A stretch of 6,163 nucleotides of DNA from assembly GCA_905233325.1 (NCBI GenBank), contig CAJODU010000105.1, positions 1 to 6,163 on the forward strand, in the 5' to 3' direction. This document shows positions 5,490 to 6,163 of the stretch, piece by piece (the stretch's first letter is position 1; each line of letters begins with the position of its first letter). The notes beneath the pieces are model-generated. The model saw only the letters and a list, made by a program, of their open reading frames with translations. It searched no databases and was not told the DNA's origin. The translations under genes were made by a program, and so were the position numbers. This DNA comes from an uncultured Selenomonadaceae bacterium (GTDB taxonomy: Bacteria > Bacillota > Negativicutes > Selenomonadales > Selenomonadaceae).

Positions 5490-6163
5490 ATGATTCAAGC
5501 ACAGCAATCAAGCAGGGACGAATATTCCAAGCAGCGCATTTCCTCAATCAAGCGTAAATTGATGAGCGGCAAGAAAATCTCCAACGAAGAACTGGGCTAC
5601 CTCAAAAAGAATGATCCCGATCTCTACAAGAAGGCAAAGAAAGCGGAAGAGTCTCGTGAAGAATTGAAGGCTGATCTCAAGAAAGCCAAGACAAAAGCAG
5701 AGGCAAGAATGGCAGTTACAAGAGCTCTCATCAAGGCTTCTGCAGAGGCAACGGCTGAACTTAAAGCCGCTCAAAGCGGAGTAGGCGGAGGTGTTGGCGG
5801 TATCAGCACGGCAGGGTATGCGGCAGGACAGGAAGTCAGCGATCCGAGTGCAGAGGCTGTCGTCGGCAGTGAAATTAACGGCGTTAGTGAAGAGCCTTCA
5901 ATGATTCGCCTCAACGAGCAGATCAACGCCTCTTCTGCTGAAGGTGATGTTGATATTGAGGCTGCCGCCGCTCAAGAAGGTGCCGCCCTCAAGGAGATCA
6001 ATAACGATGTCAGTGCAGCGAGGGAAGTCAATGCTGAGGCGGCAAATGCAGAGGACTCAATCAACGAAAAAGCTGAAAACTCTGATACAATCAATTCAAG
6101 TAGCGGAAAATCCGAAAATAGCGGCGATGTAAATTCAAGTATCTTGGAGAAATTTATAATGGT
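5490..6163 (+). CDS. Lys/Glu-rich coiled-coil protein, unknown function, runs off the window
   Basis: An open frame with no stop to the window edge: 224 codons from ATG 5490, and open upstream to 5394. The ATG has no visible ribosome binding site; TTG 5442 is another start candidate. The likely true start is ATG 5339 in the other frame, joined through the A8 run. Three zones are visible. About the first 90 residues are charged and probably helical, with a segment around residues 23-48 (KLMSGKKISNEELGYL, then KKNDPDLYKKAKKAEE). Next is a Gly-rich hinge (SGVGGGVGGIS), and then a long acidic, Ala/Asn/Ser-rich stretch. I see no signal peptide, membrane helix or catalytic motif. The GKK-I/L-S-x-E-E ... 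YL ... DP-x-x-Y-x-KAK pattern reminds me of uncharacterised Firmicute proteins, from memory only. Regular codon use and length argue that it is a real protein rather than debris. Confidence 0.6.
   Translation, partial: MIQAQQSSRDEYSKQRISSIKRKLMSGKKISNEELGYLKKNDPDLYKKAKKAEESREELKADLKKAKTKAEARMAVTRALIKASAEATAELKAAQSGVGGGVGGISTAGYAAGQEVSDPSAEAVVGSEINGVSEEPSMIRLNEQINASSAEGDVDIEAAAAQEGAALKEINNDVSAAREVNAEAANAEDSINEKAENSDTINSSSGKSENSGDVNSSILEKFIM

Noticed and set aside
5544..5774. Minus-strand ORF of 76 codons with many Cys and Leu
   Set aside because: It lies antisense to the Lys/Glu-rich protein and its composition is what reverse reading of Lys/Glu codons gives; no ribosome binding site or family match.
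1..6163. CRISPR array, tRNA, rRNA, riboswitch, insertion sequence
   Set aside because: I saw no regularly spaced repeats, cloverleaf, rRNA-like sequence, conserved riboswitch core, transposase or terminal inverted repeats.

Overview
The window looks like a chromosomal segment of a low-to-mid GC Firmicute-type bacterium. My best guess is the Negativicutes (Selenomonas-like). The grounds are strong AGGAGG-type ribosome binding sites, frequent TTG starts, sigma-A-like promoters, a bacterial Era GTPase, a Uma2-family nuclease-like protein and a Rep_3-type plasmid initiator. The placement is inference from gene style; no rRNA or other phylogenetic marker is present.

Left part (1-1990): a small two-helix membrane protein on the plus strand (61-297) runs tail-to-tail into the ribosome-assembly GTPase gene era on the minus strand (301-1197), with only three bases between the stops. 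Upstream of era on the same strand is a complete Rep_3/RepB-type replication initiator (1250-1990). It has a strong ribosome binding site and a convincing promoter at 2043-2015 overlapped by a near-palindrome, so era may be co-transcribed with a plasmid-type rep gene.

Middle (1991-5240): after a divergent intergenic region come three plus-strand genes with gaps of 28 and 22 bases, which makes an operon likely. They are a Uma2/DUF820 PD-(D/E)XK protein (2185-2760), an acetolactate synthase large subunit (2789-4453) and a metal-type ABC transporter ATPase with an unusual Cys/His-rich N-terminus (4476-5240). The synthase lacks an adjacent regulatory subunit gene and differs from the usual family at two diagnostic spots (RFGDR, and Leu in place of the Trp in RQWQ). 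The ATPase has no permease or binding-protein gene beside it.

Right end (5241-6163): a well-formed promoter (TTGTAC, 17 bases, TG-extended TACAAT) and a strong ribosome binding site introduce an unrecognised Lys/Glu-rich, probably coiled-coil protein that runs off the window. Its frame is broken in this sequence at a run of eight A (5400-5407): the start and binding site lie in one frame and about 220 further codons in another. Removing one A restores a continuous protein. This could be a sequencing error, a true mutation, phase variation or slippage. The rest of the window is ordinary; the points most worth a second look are this A8 break, the orphan chromosomal rep gene, and the odd nuclease/synthase/ATPase gene set.
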